Shown here in pieces: positions 27,811 to 38,130 of a stretch of 64,000 nt of DNA. Position 1 is the stretch's first letter, and every line of letters begins with the position of its first letter. The stretch comes from Comamonas terrae (GTDB lineage: Bacteria; Pseudomonadota; Gammaproteobacteria; Burkholderiales; Burkholderiaceae_C), in the NCBI RefSeq assembly GCF_001544075.1, contig NZ_BCNT01000010.1, positions 1-64,000 of the forward strand, in the 5' to 3' direction. A program made the translations under genes and the position numbers. Under the pieces are notes generated by a model. The model searched no databases. It worked only from the letters and a program-made list of their open reading frames with translations, and was not told where the DNA came from.

Positions 27811-29249
27811 GCCGGGAGCTCCATGCCGCACCGCACGTCGTTCAGGCGCTGGGCGCCATCGTGGGCGAGCGCGGCCTGCTGCTGGGCGCCGACATGGCCG
27901 GCTACGAGCAGGGCGCGCGCTACGGCCAGGGCCAGGCCCTGTGCGTGGTGCGCCCGGCCAGCGTGGAAGAGGTGCAGGCCGTGGTGCGCTGCTGCGTGGC
28001 GCACGGCGTGCCCCTGCTGCCCCAGGGCGCCAACACCGGCCTGGTGGGCGCGAGCACGCCCGACGCCAGCGGCGCCCAGGTGGTGCTGTCCACCAGCCGC
28101 CTGCGCGGGCTGTGCGACATCGATGCGGCCAACCGCAGCGTGACCGTGGACGCGGGCGTGACGCTGCAGGAGCTCAACGAGAAGCTGGAGCCGCACGGCC
28201 TCTGGTTCCCCATCGACCTGGGCGCCGATCCCACGGTGGGCGGCATGATCGCCGCCAACACCGGCGGCACGCGGCTGATCCGCTACGGCGACGTGCGCCA
28301 CAACCTGCTGGCCCTGCAGGCCGTGCTGCCCACGCCCGAGGCCGAGGTGCTGGAGCTGGGCCGCGCCCTGCGCAAGGACAATACCGGCCCGGACCTCAAG
28401 CAGCTGTTCGTGGGCACCTCGGGCGCGGGCGCGGTGATCACGCGCGCCACGCTGGAAGTGCACGTGCGGCCGCAGCAATCGGCCACGGCCCTGGTCGTAC
28501 CGACCTCCGACGACGCCGTGCTGCAGCTGCTGCAGGCGCTGGAGCGCGAGCTGGGCGACTACCTGAGCGCCTTCGAAGGCCTGTCGGGCCATGCCATGCA
28601 GGCGGCCATCGACCATGTGCCCGACCTGCGCAATCCCTTCGCACCCGAGCCGGCGCCGGACTTCGCCATCCTCATCGAGCTGGAAGCGGCCAGCAGCAAG
28701 GCTTACACGGGCCTGGACCTGCAGGAGGCGCTGAACCAGTTCCTGCAGGACCAGTTCGAGCAGACCATAGAGAACGCCGTCATCGGCAACGGCCACGAGC
28801 TGTGGCACCTGCGGCACAGCATCAGCGAAGGCGCACGCGCGCTGGGCAAGCCCATTGCCTTCGACGTGTCCGTGCCGCGCTCGCGCATCATGGCCTTCTG
28901 CCGCGCCGCGCGCGCCGTGGTGGCGCGCGAGTTCCCCTTCCTGCACGTGGTGGACTTCGGCCATGTCGCCGACGGCGGCGTGCACTTCAACGTGATCTGG
29001 CTCAGCGACGCCGCCCAGCCCTACGACGCGGCCGTGGTGCAGCGCCTGCGCGACCGCATCTACGCCATGGTGGTGCAGGACTATGCGGGCAGCTACAGCG
29101 CCGAGCATGGCGTGGGCCCGCACAACCTCGCCTATTACCGCCGCTACACCGCGCCCGCCAGCCGGCGCCTGGCCCAGGGCCTGCGCCGGCTCACCGATCC
29201 GCAGCAGCTGTGCGGCACGGTGGATTTCGGTGACCACGAGGCGCAGTGA
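27807..29249 (+). CDS. FAD-linked D-2-hydroxyglutarate dehydrogenase-type oxidoreductase
   Basis: This 480-residue flavoenzyme of the VAO/FAD_binding_4 family has its FAD site in LLPQGANTGLVGAS and PTVGGMIAANTGGTRLIRYGDVRHN, and the C-terminal metal and active-site motifs VADGGVHFN and SAEHGVGPHN. Family members oxidise D-2-hydroxyacids (D-lactate, glycolate, D-2-hydroxyglutarate). Placed directly after hglS with an ATGA overlap, it most likely oxidises D-2-hydroxyglutarate to 2-oxoglutarate and passes electrons to an ETF or quinone. It is much shorter than the ~1000-residue YdiJ used by Pseudomonas and lacks an iron-sulfur part. Confidence 0.88.
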   Translation: MSRELHAAPHVVQALGAIVGERGLLLGADMAGYEQGARYGQGQALCVVRPASVEEVQAVVRCCVAHGVPLLPQGANTGLVGASTPDASGAQVVLSTSRLRGLCDIDAANRSVTVDAGVTLQELNEKLEPHGLWFPIDLGADPTVGGMIAANTGGTRLIRYGDVRHNLLALQAVLPTPEAEVLELGRALRKDNTGPDLKQLFVGTSGAGAVITRATLEVHVRPQQSATALVVPTSDDAVLQLLQALERELGDYLSAFEGLSGHAMQAAIDHVPDLRNPFAPEPAPDFAILIELEAASSKAYTGLDLQEALNQFLQDQFEQTIENAVIGNGHELWHLRHSISEGARALGKPIAFDVSVPRSRIMAFCRAARAVVAREFPFLHVVDFGHVADGGVHFNVIWLSDAAQPYDAAVVQRLRDRIYAMVVQDYAGSYSAEHGVGPHNLAYYRRYTAPASRRLAQGLRRLTDPQQLCGTVDFGDHEAQ

Positions 29250-30526
29250 ACGCGCATCCGCACCGGCCTGACTTCCCCCGCTTTCCGCCCATGACTGCTT
29301 CCACTGCCCCCGCACCTTTCGCCGCCGCCTTCGCCGAGCCTGCGGGCTCGCCCATACGCGAGCTGTTCCCCTACCTGTCGCGCCCCGGCATGATCTCGCT
29401 GGCCGGCGGCTATCCCTCGCCCAGCCTGTTCGACGCCGAAGGGCTGGCCCAGGCCGCCCGGCAGGCCTTGCTCCAGGGCGCGGGCGCGCTGCAGTACGGC
29501 GCCACCGAGGGCCTGCCCGCGCTGCGCGAAGCCCTGGCACTGCAGGCGCGCGAACGCGGCATGCAGGCCGGCGCAGGCGACATCCTGGTGACCACCGGGT
29601 CGCAGCAGGGCTTCGACCTGCTGGTGCGCGTGCTGGTCGAGCCCGGCGACACGGTGCTGGTGGAAGTGCCCGCCTATCCGGCCACGCTGCAGGCCCTGCG
29701 CCTGGCGCAGGCACGCATCCTGCCCGTGCCCATGGACGAGCACGGCCTGCAGACCGATGCCCTGGCCGCGCTGCTGGCCGGCCTGCCCGCCGATCAGCAA
29801 CCCAAGCTGCTGTACACCGTGCCCAATTTCTCCAACCCGCGCGGCACGCTGCTGGCGGCCCAGCGGCGCCAGGCCCTGGTGCGTCTGGCCCTGCAGCACG
29901 GCTTTCGCGTGGTGGAGGACGATCCCTATGGCGAACTGCGCTTCGACGGCGAGACCGGCACCCCTCCGCCCATGCCGCCCACCGTGCGCGCCGTGGGCGA
30001 GCAGCTGGCCCCGGCGGACAGCAACCCCGTGGTCTATCTCTCCAGCCTGTCCAAGACCGTGGCGCCCGCGCTGCGCGTGGGCTGGATGCTGGCCGACGCC
30101 GCCGTGCTGCGCCGCTGCGCCGTGGCCAAGCAGACCGCCGACCTGTGCACCTCGCCGCTGACGCAGACGGTGGCGGCCTGCTACCTGCAAAGCGGCCGCT
30201 ATCCCGCCACCGTGCAGCGCGCGCGCCAGGAATACCAGCGCCGCATGCAGGCGCTGGTGCAGGGCCTGGCCTCGGGCGACAGCGGCATACGCTGCTCGCG
30301 CCCCGCGGGCGGCATGTTCGTCTGGGCCAGCCTGGATACGCGCATCGAACCGCAAAAGCTGTTCGACGCCGCCGTGGCCCAGGGCGTGATCTATGTGCCC
30401 GGCAAGGCCTTCTACCCGCAGGATCCCGACCTGCACACGCTGCGCATGTCGTTTGCCGCGCCCGAGGTGCCGCAGATCGAGCAAGCCGTGCAGCGCCTGC
30501 GCACGGCCGTGCAACAGGCGGGCTGA
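29246..30526 (+). CDS. PLP-dependent aminotransferase, probable 2-aminoadipate transaminase
   Basis: This 426-residue class I/II fold aminotransferase is close to the LysN / MocR-C-terminal group. Signatures are RELFPYLSRPGMISLAGG, the PLP-contacting TTGSQQGFDLL, YTVPNFSNPRGT, EDDPYGELRF and the PLP lysine in SSLSKTVAPALRVGW. With hglS and the FAD enzyme it would complete the route from 2-aminoadipate through 2-oxoadipate to 2-oxoglutarate. The GTG at 29246 overlaps the previous stop and has a CGAGG site upstream, so I prefer it. The ATG at 29291 gives a more typical N-terminus but has no ribosome-binding site. Confidence 0.87.
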   Translation: MNAHPHRPDFPRFPPMTASTAPAPFAAAFAEPAGSPIRELFPYLSRPGMISLAGGYPSPSLFDAEGLAQAARQALLQGAGALQYGATEGLPALREALALQARERGMQAGAGDILVTTGSQQGFDLLVRVLVEPGDTVLVEVPAYPATLQALRLAQARILPVPMDEHGLQTDALAALLAGLPADQQPKLLYTVPNFSNPRGTLLAAQRRQALVRLALQHGFRVVEDDPYGELRFDGETGTPPPMPPTVRAVGEQLAPADSNPVVYLSSLSKTVAPALRVGWMLADAAVLRRCAVAKQTADLCTSPLTQTVAACYLQSGRYPATVQRARQEYQRRMQALVQGLASGDSGIRCSRPAGGMFVWASLDTRIEPQKLFDAAVAQGVIYVPGKAFYPQDPDLHTLRMSFAAPEVPQIEQAVQRLRTAVQQAG

Positions 30527-30927
30527 CACCGGCAGCGGCGGCAGGGCCTTGGCCGGCCCGTGCTGCGCACGCCGATGGTGCGCGGCATAATCGTGGCCTC
30601 GGATTTTCTTTTGCCCATGGCCTGCACCCACCTGTCCACCGCCGCCCGCCTGCGCCGCCTTGCACTGGCGGGAGAGCCGTGCGCGCGTGCCTGCGTGCTG
30701 CGTGCGCTGCACACCCGCCGCCATGGCATTCCCACCGCATTCGTGAGCCTGAGCGGTGTCACGGCCATGCTTTCCGCCGCCGTGCGGATGGCATAAGGCA
30801 CAACACCTCGCTCTCCGCACGGCCCCAAGCACTGCTCACCACCGGTGCGTGGGACAGGCACGGCCACATCCGCCATCAAGCCCTCGCCACGCGCCCGATT
30901 TCCCCGACGGATTCCGGAGGCTTGGCC
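30527..30927. other. Intergenic region, 401 bases, no clear gene
   Basis: Open frames here (for example 30560-30796) have no recognisable product and no good ribosome-binding site. The last part must carry the promoter of the beta-helix protein gene. I see no strong terminator for the upstream operon. Confidence 0.4.
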
Positions 30928-31803
30928 ATGGACATGGAACTCACTCAGAACTTCTTGCGCGGCAAGAACCCCTGCGCCGCAGGCTATCGCTGGTTTGTGC
31001 GCAACAACCTTGCCGGCGGCGACTACCAGGCCGCCATGGACACCCAGGTGCGCGCGGGCCGCGTGGAGGATGCGCGCTGGCTGCTGCAGAACTTCGGGCC
31101 CACGAATGCGGTGCTCGAGGTCGAGCACCTGGAGGCCGACAACCTGGTCTTCGCGGGCACCGTGATCGTGCATGGCGACGTGCGGGTCTCCGGCACGCTG
31201 TTCGTGGGCCGCAGCCTGCAGGCCGGCGCCGGCATCCGCGCGGGCCGGCTGGAGGCGGGCGAGGACATCCACAGCGGCGGCGCCATCTTCTGCGGGGAAC
31301 TGCTGCAGGCCGGCGGCGGCATCAAGGCCGCCTGGAGCGTGGAGACCCAGGGCGACCTGCGTGCCGGGGAGCTGCGCACGGGGTGGGAGCTGCGCTGCGG
31401 CGGCCATGTGGATGTCCAGGGCAACATCCATGCGGGCCAGGAGGTGGACGTGCAGGGCGGCCTGCGCTGCGGCAAGAGCCTGCGCGCGGGCGCCGGCATC
31501 CAGGTGCAGGGACTGCTCGACGTGGGCCACGGCATCGCGGCGGGCGACCATATCGCCTGCGGCAACCACATCCAGGCCGGCTGGGGCATCAAGGCCCTGG
31601 GCGACATGCGTGCGGCCTGCAGCATCCGCGCGGGCGAGACCCTGCAGGCCGAGGGCGAGATCGCCGCAGGCCCCGGCTACGGCGTGTTCGCGGGCATGAG
31701 CGTGCAGATGGACGCCTGGCCCGACTGCGCCTGGGTGCGCGCGCTGCGCAAGCCCTCCAGCCTGGTGAGCGGTTTCTGGGAGGACCGGCCGTCCTTCGCC
31801 TGA
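30928..31803 (+). CDS. Beta-helix repeat protein of unknown function
   Basis: This 291-residue protein has two parts. Residues 1-70 form a helical head (KNPCAAGYRWFVRN...ARWLLQNFGPTNAVLEVE). Residues about 70-260 are a run of roughly six-residue repeats of the form xIxAGx / xLxCGx (for example SLQAGAGIRAG, LRCGKSLRAGAGI). This pattern predicts a left- or right-handed parallel beta-helix like that of bactofilins and other polymer-forming proteins. A Trp-containing tail closes it. The ATG at 30928 has a GGAGG site seven bases upstream. There is no signal peptide. Related proteins of unknown function occur in other Proteobacteria. It lies 95 bases before riboflavin synthase. Confidence 0.75.
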   Translation: MDMELTQNFLRGKNPCAAGYRWFVRNNLAGGDYQAAMDTQVRAGRVEDARWLLQNFGPTNAVLEVEHLEADNLVFAGTVIVHGDVRVSGTLFVGRSLQAGAGIRAGRLEAGEDIHSGGAIFCGELLQAGGGIKAAWSVETQGDLRAGELRTGWELRCGGHVDVQGNIHAGQEVDVQGGLRCGKSLRAGAGIQVQGLLDVGHGIAAGDHIACGNHIQAGWGIKALGDMRAACSIRAGETLQAEGEIAAGPGYGVFAGMSVQMDAWPDCAWVRALRKPSSLVSGFWEDRPSFA

Positions 31804-31898
31804 ATGCCGGCCGGGTTACGGGGGATGCAGGCAAAATGGCCTTTTTGGCCCCGGGCTGCCCTTTCCCCCCGCAGCCCGCTGATAGGAAAGACTTTCCC

Positions 31899-32603
31899 GT
31901 GTTTACCGGCATCATTCAGGCCGTGGCAAAGATTGCCGCGCTGCGCGACCAGGACGGCCTGCGCACCTTCACCATGGAATTTCCCGAAGGCTTCTGCCAG
32001 GACCTGGCCATAGGCGCCAGCGTCTCGCACGACGGCGTGTGCCTGACGGTGACCGAGAACCTCTCGCCCACCCGCGCCAGCTTCGACGTGATGCTGCAAA
32101 GCCTCAGCATCACCACGCTGGGCCAGTACCAGGTCGGCGACACGCTCAACGTGGAGCGCGCCGCCAGGGATGGCGCCGAGATCGGCGGCCACCCGCTGTC
32201 GGGCCACGTGGACTTCACCGCCCCGGTGCTAGAGGTGATGCAAACCGAGACCAACCACAAGATCCGTTTCGGCATTCCCGAGGCCTTCCGCCCCTATGTG
32301 TTCGCCAAGGGCTATATCGCCGTCAACGGCGCCAGCCTCACGGTATCGGAAGTGAACCGCAAGGAAGGCTGGTTCGAGGTCTGGCTGATTCCCGAGACCC
32401 TGCGCATGACGGTGTTCGGCCACAAGAAGGTGGGCGACCTGGTCAACATCGAGATCGAGCGCAGCACCCAGGTGGTGGTGGACACCGTGCGCGAGACCGT
32501 CGAGGCCAGCCTGGGACGGCTCAAGCCGGTGCTGGAGGCCCTGCTGCAGGAAAAGGGGCTGAGCCTGGATGATTTTGTGGATGTGCCCAGGCTGAAGCAG
32601 TAG
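31899..32603 (+). CDS. ribE: Riboflavin synthase, alpha chain
   Basis: This 234-residue enzyme dismutates two 6,7-dimethyl-8-ribityllumazine molecules into riboflavin and the pyrimidine precursor. It has two lumazine-binding halves: the first starts MFTGII with HDGVCLTV and GHPLSGHVD, and the second has NGASLTVSEV and LIPETLRMT. The C-terminal QVVVDTVRETVE closely resembles the E. coli-type enzyme. The start codon is GTG at 31899, with GGAAAG upstream; this restores the invariant MFTG N-terminus. It stands apart from other riboflavin genes, and I see no FMN riboswitch upstream. Confidence 0.93.
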   Translation: MFTGIIQAVAKIAALRDQDGLRTFTMEFPEGFCQDLAIGASVSHDGVCLTVTENLSPTRASFDVMLQSLSITTLGQYQVGDTLNVERAARDGAEIGGHPLSGHVDFTAPVLEVMQTETNHKIRFGIPEAFRPYVFAKGYIAVNGASLTVSEVNRKEGWFEVWLIPETLRMTVFGHKKVGDLVNIEIERSTQVVVDTVRETVEASLGRLKPVLEALLQEKGLSLDDFVDVPRLKQ

Positions 32604-32663
32604 CCGGGCGTTCAAATCCCGGTTGTTTTTGTGCGCGCTATTGTGTATGCCGCACGCGGCAGA

Positions 32664-33250
32664 GGCCGGGTCTCGGCCCGGCTGCCGACTTACCTTCTTG
32701 CGCGTGCAAGAAGGTAAGCGAAGAACACGCCCCCACTGTCTGCGACCCTGCGCTGCGCTCCGGGCAACCTGCGTCACGAGGCTTACGGGGTGCGCCGCCA
32801 AACTCACTACGCGCTGCGCGCTTCGTTCAAACAAACGGCGGCAAGTCAGTCTACGAAGCGCCTGCACTCTGCGGTGCAGCCGCCACCCCGCAAGCCTCGT
32901 GCCACAGGCGCAGACACAGGGGGAGGAAACAGCCCGGCGCCCAGGCCAAGCGCAGCGACGGCCCGTGTGGCTTCCGCACCCACACCCTTTTGGCTGCGCC
33001 TGCGGCGCCTGGTTCGGGCTGCGGGCAACGCTGCCGCAGGACAGCGTTGCTTCGTGATCTGGCTTGCGCCCGTTTGTCTGAACGAAGCGCTTCAGCGCGT
33101 AGTGAGTTGGGGCGCACCGCAGACGGAATCGGGTGACGCAGGTTTGCCCGTAGCGCAGCGCAGGGCCGCAGACAGCGGGGCGCGCTTCTTCTGCCTACTC
33201 TGCTTGCGCGAGCAAGAAGAGTAGGTCGGCTGGCGGGCCGAGACCCGCCA
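32664..33250. repeat. Giant imperfect palindrome, about 590 bases
   Basis: The left arm read forward and the right arm read in reverse match over most of their length: GGGTCTCGGCCCG ends, a local hairpin, CTGTCTGCG-CCCTGCGCTGCGCT, CCTGCGTCAC, AACTCACTACGCGCTG and CTTCGTTCA-ACAAACG. The centre is near 32960. Each arm carries its own stem-loop: 32689-32718 (CTTACCTTCTTGC / GCAAGAAGGTAAG) on the left and about 33194-33225 on the right. The open frames inside change on each side of the axis and have no recognisable product. It occupies most of the gap between ribE and copA. Confidence 0.82.
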
Positions 33251-33391
33251 TCTGTCGACGGCTTCCCATCCGCCCAAAAAAAATAGCCGCCATCGCTCGA
33301 AAAACAACAATCCCAAATACAAAACCTATTGAAATCATTACTGATAGAGCGATGACAGCTCCTGTTTTCTACAAACCTCCAACCCAGTCCA

Positions 33392-35866
<2,475 letters not shown>

Positions 35867-35890
35867 GGCTTTCTCCATCAGGTTGAAGCC

Positions 35891-35921
35891 ACTGTAGAGA
35901 TTGACATCATGTCAATGTCAA
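35891..35921 (-). promoter_or_regulatory. MerR/CueR-type promoter of copA
   Basis: On the minus strand -35 TTGACA (35921-35916) and -10 TACAGT (35896-35891) are separated by 19 bases, the overlong spacer typical of MerR-family promoters. The spacer holds the perfect dyad TTGACAT-G-ATGTCAA (35901-35915). The copA start follows 25 bases after the -10. CueR control is inferred. Confidence 0.85.
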
Positions 35922-36015
35922 GCATGACGCGAAAATTTTCCTGCCACGGCCCAGGGCTGCACCCGGGACCGGCCCCCTTACACAGAAAGCGAGTCCGGCC
36001 CTCAGAAAAGCATGC

Positions 36016-36570
36016 CTACTTGCCGGCGGCAGCTGTCGGAGGCTGATAGCTCGGCACCATATTGCGCACCGGAGGCTGGGATTTGAGATAGGCGAACATG
36101 GCCTGCAGGTCCGCATCCGTCAGCTGGCCGAACGACTGCCAGGGCATGGGCGGCGCGATGGGACGGCCCGAGCCGGCATGCTTGCCGGTGCGCAGGGACT
36201 GCACGAACTGCTCCGCCGTCCAGGCGCCCAGGCCCGTGGCATCGGGCGTGAGGTTGGCCGAGTAGCTCACGCCCCAGGGTCCCCAGAACGCCGTGTTCGT
36301 GCCTGCGCCGCCCCAGATCCAGGGGCCGCCGGAGGCGGCCGGCGCCTGAAGCACCTGCCCCTGGGGATGGCCCGACAGCCCGCGCGAGAGATCCGGCTCG
36401 GGGCCGCGCGGGCCGGGCTTGAGCGGCGTGTGGCAGTCCGCGCAGCCCATGCTGCGCACCAGGTAGGCGCCGCGCGCCACCGGCGTATCGGCATCGCCGG
36501 CCTGTGCGCCGGCATGGGAACCCAGGGCTGCCAGCGCCAGGGGAACAGAAAGAATGTGCAGGGCTTTCAT
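36016..36570 (-). CDS. Periplasmic c-type cytochrome
   Basis: This 184-residue monohaem cytochrome c has a signal peptide (MKALHILSVPLALAALGS, cleavage near AGAQA), haem motif CADCH near residue 43, and probable axial Met in PPMPWQSFGQLTDADLQAMFAYLKS. The C-terminal half is a typical class I cytochrome helix, AMFAYLKSQPPVRN. A strong GGAGG site precedes the ATG at 36570. It starts 16 bases after the cupin gene, so the pair is an operon. It may accept electrons from an unidentified periplasmic dehydrogenase; none lies nearby. Confidence 0.87.
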   Translation of the reverse strand: MKALHILSVPLALAALGSHAGAQAGDADTPVARGAYLVRSMGCADCHTPLKPGPRGPEPDLSRGLSGHPQGQVLQAPAASGGPWIWGGAGTNTAFWGPWGVSYSANLTPDATGLGAWTAEQFVQSLRTGKHAGSGRPIAPPMPWQSFGQLTDADLQAMFAYLKSQPPVRNMVPSYQPPTAAAGK

Positions 36571-36586
36571 GGCGGCCTCCGTCAAG

Positions 36587-36964
36587 TCAGCTGAGCCAGG
36601 GCAAGGGCAGCGGCGCGCCGTCGGGCTGGCAGGTGGGCACGGGCGAGCGGCCGAAGATGCCCAGCGTTTCCAGCGGCTGCGTGCCGACATTGAAAAGCTG
36701 GTGCACCTGGCCGCGCGGCAGGACCAGGGTGCTGTGCGCGCCAAAGCGCTGGCGCTGCCCGCCGATGTGCAGTTCGCCTTCGCCGGCCAGGCAGAGCACC
36801 ACCTCGTCGCACTCGTGCCGGTGCGGGGGCGTGGCGGCGCCCGGAGCCATCGACTGGCGCCATACGGACAGCTGCGACAGGCCCTGGGCCTGGCCTGCCC
36901 AGGTGGCATGGGCAATGCCGTCGATGGCGGTGGAAGCGGGCGGGGATTGTGCGATCACGGACAT
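36587..36964 (-). CDS. Cupin domain protein
   Basis: This small single-domain cupin of 125 residues has the metal-binding set in PPHRHECDEVV (two His and a Glu) and a later His in GQVHQLFNVG. The middle has ELHIGGQRQRFGAHSTLVLPRG, the usual beta-barrel turn. No signal peptide is present. It could be a small metal-dependent enzyme or a sensor; the family does not decide. It is the first gene of the cupin-cytochrome pair and is divergent from a damaged LysR gene 143 bases away. Confidence 0.85.
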   Translation of the reverse strand: MSVIAQSPPASTAIDGIAHATWAGQAQGLSQLSVWRQSMAPGAATPPHRHECDEVVLCLAGEGELHIGGQRQRFGAHSTLVLPRGQVHQLFNVGTQPLETLGIFGRSPVPTCQPDGAPLPLPWLS

Positions 36965-37107
36965 GGCGTTGCCTTTCGCTGTTCAGGCGTGGGATAAAAA
37001 GGACGTTTGCCGCGGCCACGGACGGCGCCAGTCTGGCACCGGCGGACGGTTTCCGGAACCACCGCGGGCGCCTTAACATTGCCGAAACAAATTCCTCAAT
37101 CCTGCCC

Positions 37108-38006
37108 ATGAACAGCCTGCAGCAACTGATGGCGTTCTCGCACACCGCGCGGCTGGGCAGCTTTGCGGCCGCGGCCCGCGAGCTGGGATGCGCGCCGTCC
37201 ACGCTGGCCAAGAGCGTGGCCCGCCTGGAATCCGCGCTGGGCGTCAAGCTGTTCCACCGCACCACTCGGCAGGTCAGCCTGACGCCGGACGGCGAGCACC
37301 TGTACTGCCGCTGCGAGCGGGTGCTGGCCGAGCTGGACGAGCTGCAGACCGAGGCGGCGGGCAGCCGCGGCACCGTGAGCGGCACGCTGCGGCTGGATGC
37401 GCCCCAGACCTATGGCCGGCGCGTGGTCCTGCCCCTGCTGGCCCGGTTGCTGCAGGCACATCCGGCGCTGACGCTGGACCTGCGGCTGCGCGACAGCTAT
37501 GCCGACCTGGCGCGCGAGGGCCTGGACGCCGCGATCCGCGTGGGCGCCTTGCGCGACTCCAGCCTGGTGGCTCGGCGCTTCGACTGGCAGCGGCTGGTCC
37601 TGGTGGCCAGCCCCGGCTATGTCGCGGCCCACGGCCAGCCGGCCTGCATCGCCGAGCTTTCGGCCCATGCGGCCATCGTCTTTCGGCTGCCCTCCACGGG
37701 CCGCGACCGGACCTGGCAGTTCTCGGGTCCGCAGGGCCTGGTCGAATGGCAGCCGCAGGCCCGGGTGCAGATGAATGACGGCGAAGCCATGGTGGCCGCG
37801 GCCCTGGTGGCTGCGGGCTCACGCAGGTGCCGGACAACATGGTGGCGGACGAACTGCAAAGCGGCGCACTCGTCGAGCTGTTGCCGCAATGCCGCCCGCC
37901 GCCCATGCCCATCAGCGTGGTCATGCCCTCGGCACGGCTGCAGCCGCCCCGGGTACGGGCCCTGCTGGCGCTGCTGGAAACCCTGAACACGACCCGCGGG
38001 CCCTGA
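37108..38006 (+). pseudogene. LysR family regulator with a frameshift
   Basis: The first 237 residues are a normal LysR regulator: helix-turn-helix LQQLMAFSHTARLGSFAAAARELGCAPSTLAKSVARLE, then an effector domain to MNDGEAMVAAALVAAG. After about 37815 this frame becomes Arg/Cys/Trp-rich and ends at 37986. The family-like C-terminus continues in the next frame from 37818 (LTQVPDNMVADELQSGALVE...MPISVVMPSARLQPPRVRALLALLE) and stops at 38006. One missing C at the GGGCTCAC site would explain it. It is either a true disabling mutation or a sequencing error. The gene is divergent from the cupin-cytochrome operon and would be its natural regulator. Confidence 0.85.
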
Positions 38007-38097
38007 AACCGGCACGGCCCCTGCAGCCCGGCTGCGCCGATAGGCCGTACGCCCTTCCCATAGAGCATGCAGCGCGCAAGACGGAGGCGCTGGACCC

Positions 38098-38128
38098 AGG
38101 GGAAGCCGTGCAGCGGTCCAGGGGTGGG
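38098..38128. repeat. C-rich repeat downstream of the biotin carboxylase gene
   Basis: GGAAGCCGTGCAGCGG-TCCAGGGGTG matches the element at 42405-42433 (GGAAGCCGCGCAGCGG-CTCAGGGGGTG). Both lie just after the stop of a minus-strand gene, in the same orientation. Confidence 0.5.
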
Positions 38129-38130
38129 AT

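Noticed and set aside
27600-30740. A 1046-codon open frame opposite hglS, the FAD enzyme and the aminotransferase
   Set aside because: It crosses three well-supported genes, is Arg/Pro/Ala/His-rich, and has no motif or ribosome-binding site of note.
30560-30796. Possible 78-residue gene between the aminotransferase and beta-helix genes
   Set aside because: There is no ribosome-binding site, no recognisable feature, and no sign of conservation that can be judged here.
31804-31898. FMN riboswitch upstream of ribE
   Set aside because: The gap is only 95 bases and shows no RFN-type conserved segments; the aptamer is longer than the space available.
32623-33224. Open frames 32623-33057 and 32790-33224
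   Set aside because: They lie inside the large palindrome, change sense across its axis, and encode Arg/Cys/Pro-rich sequence with no family.
32664-33250. Insertion sequence or transposon
   Set aside because: There is no transposase frame and the arms fill the whole element; a small non-autonomous element cannot be excluded and is treated as a finding instead.
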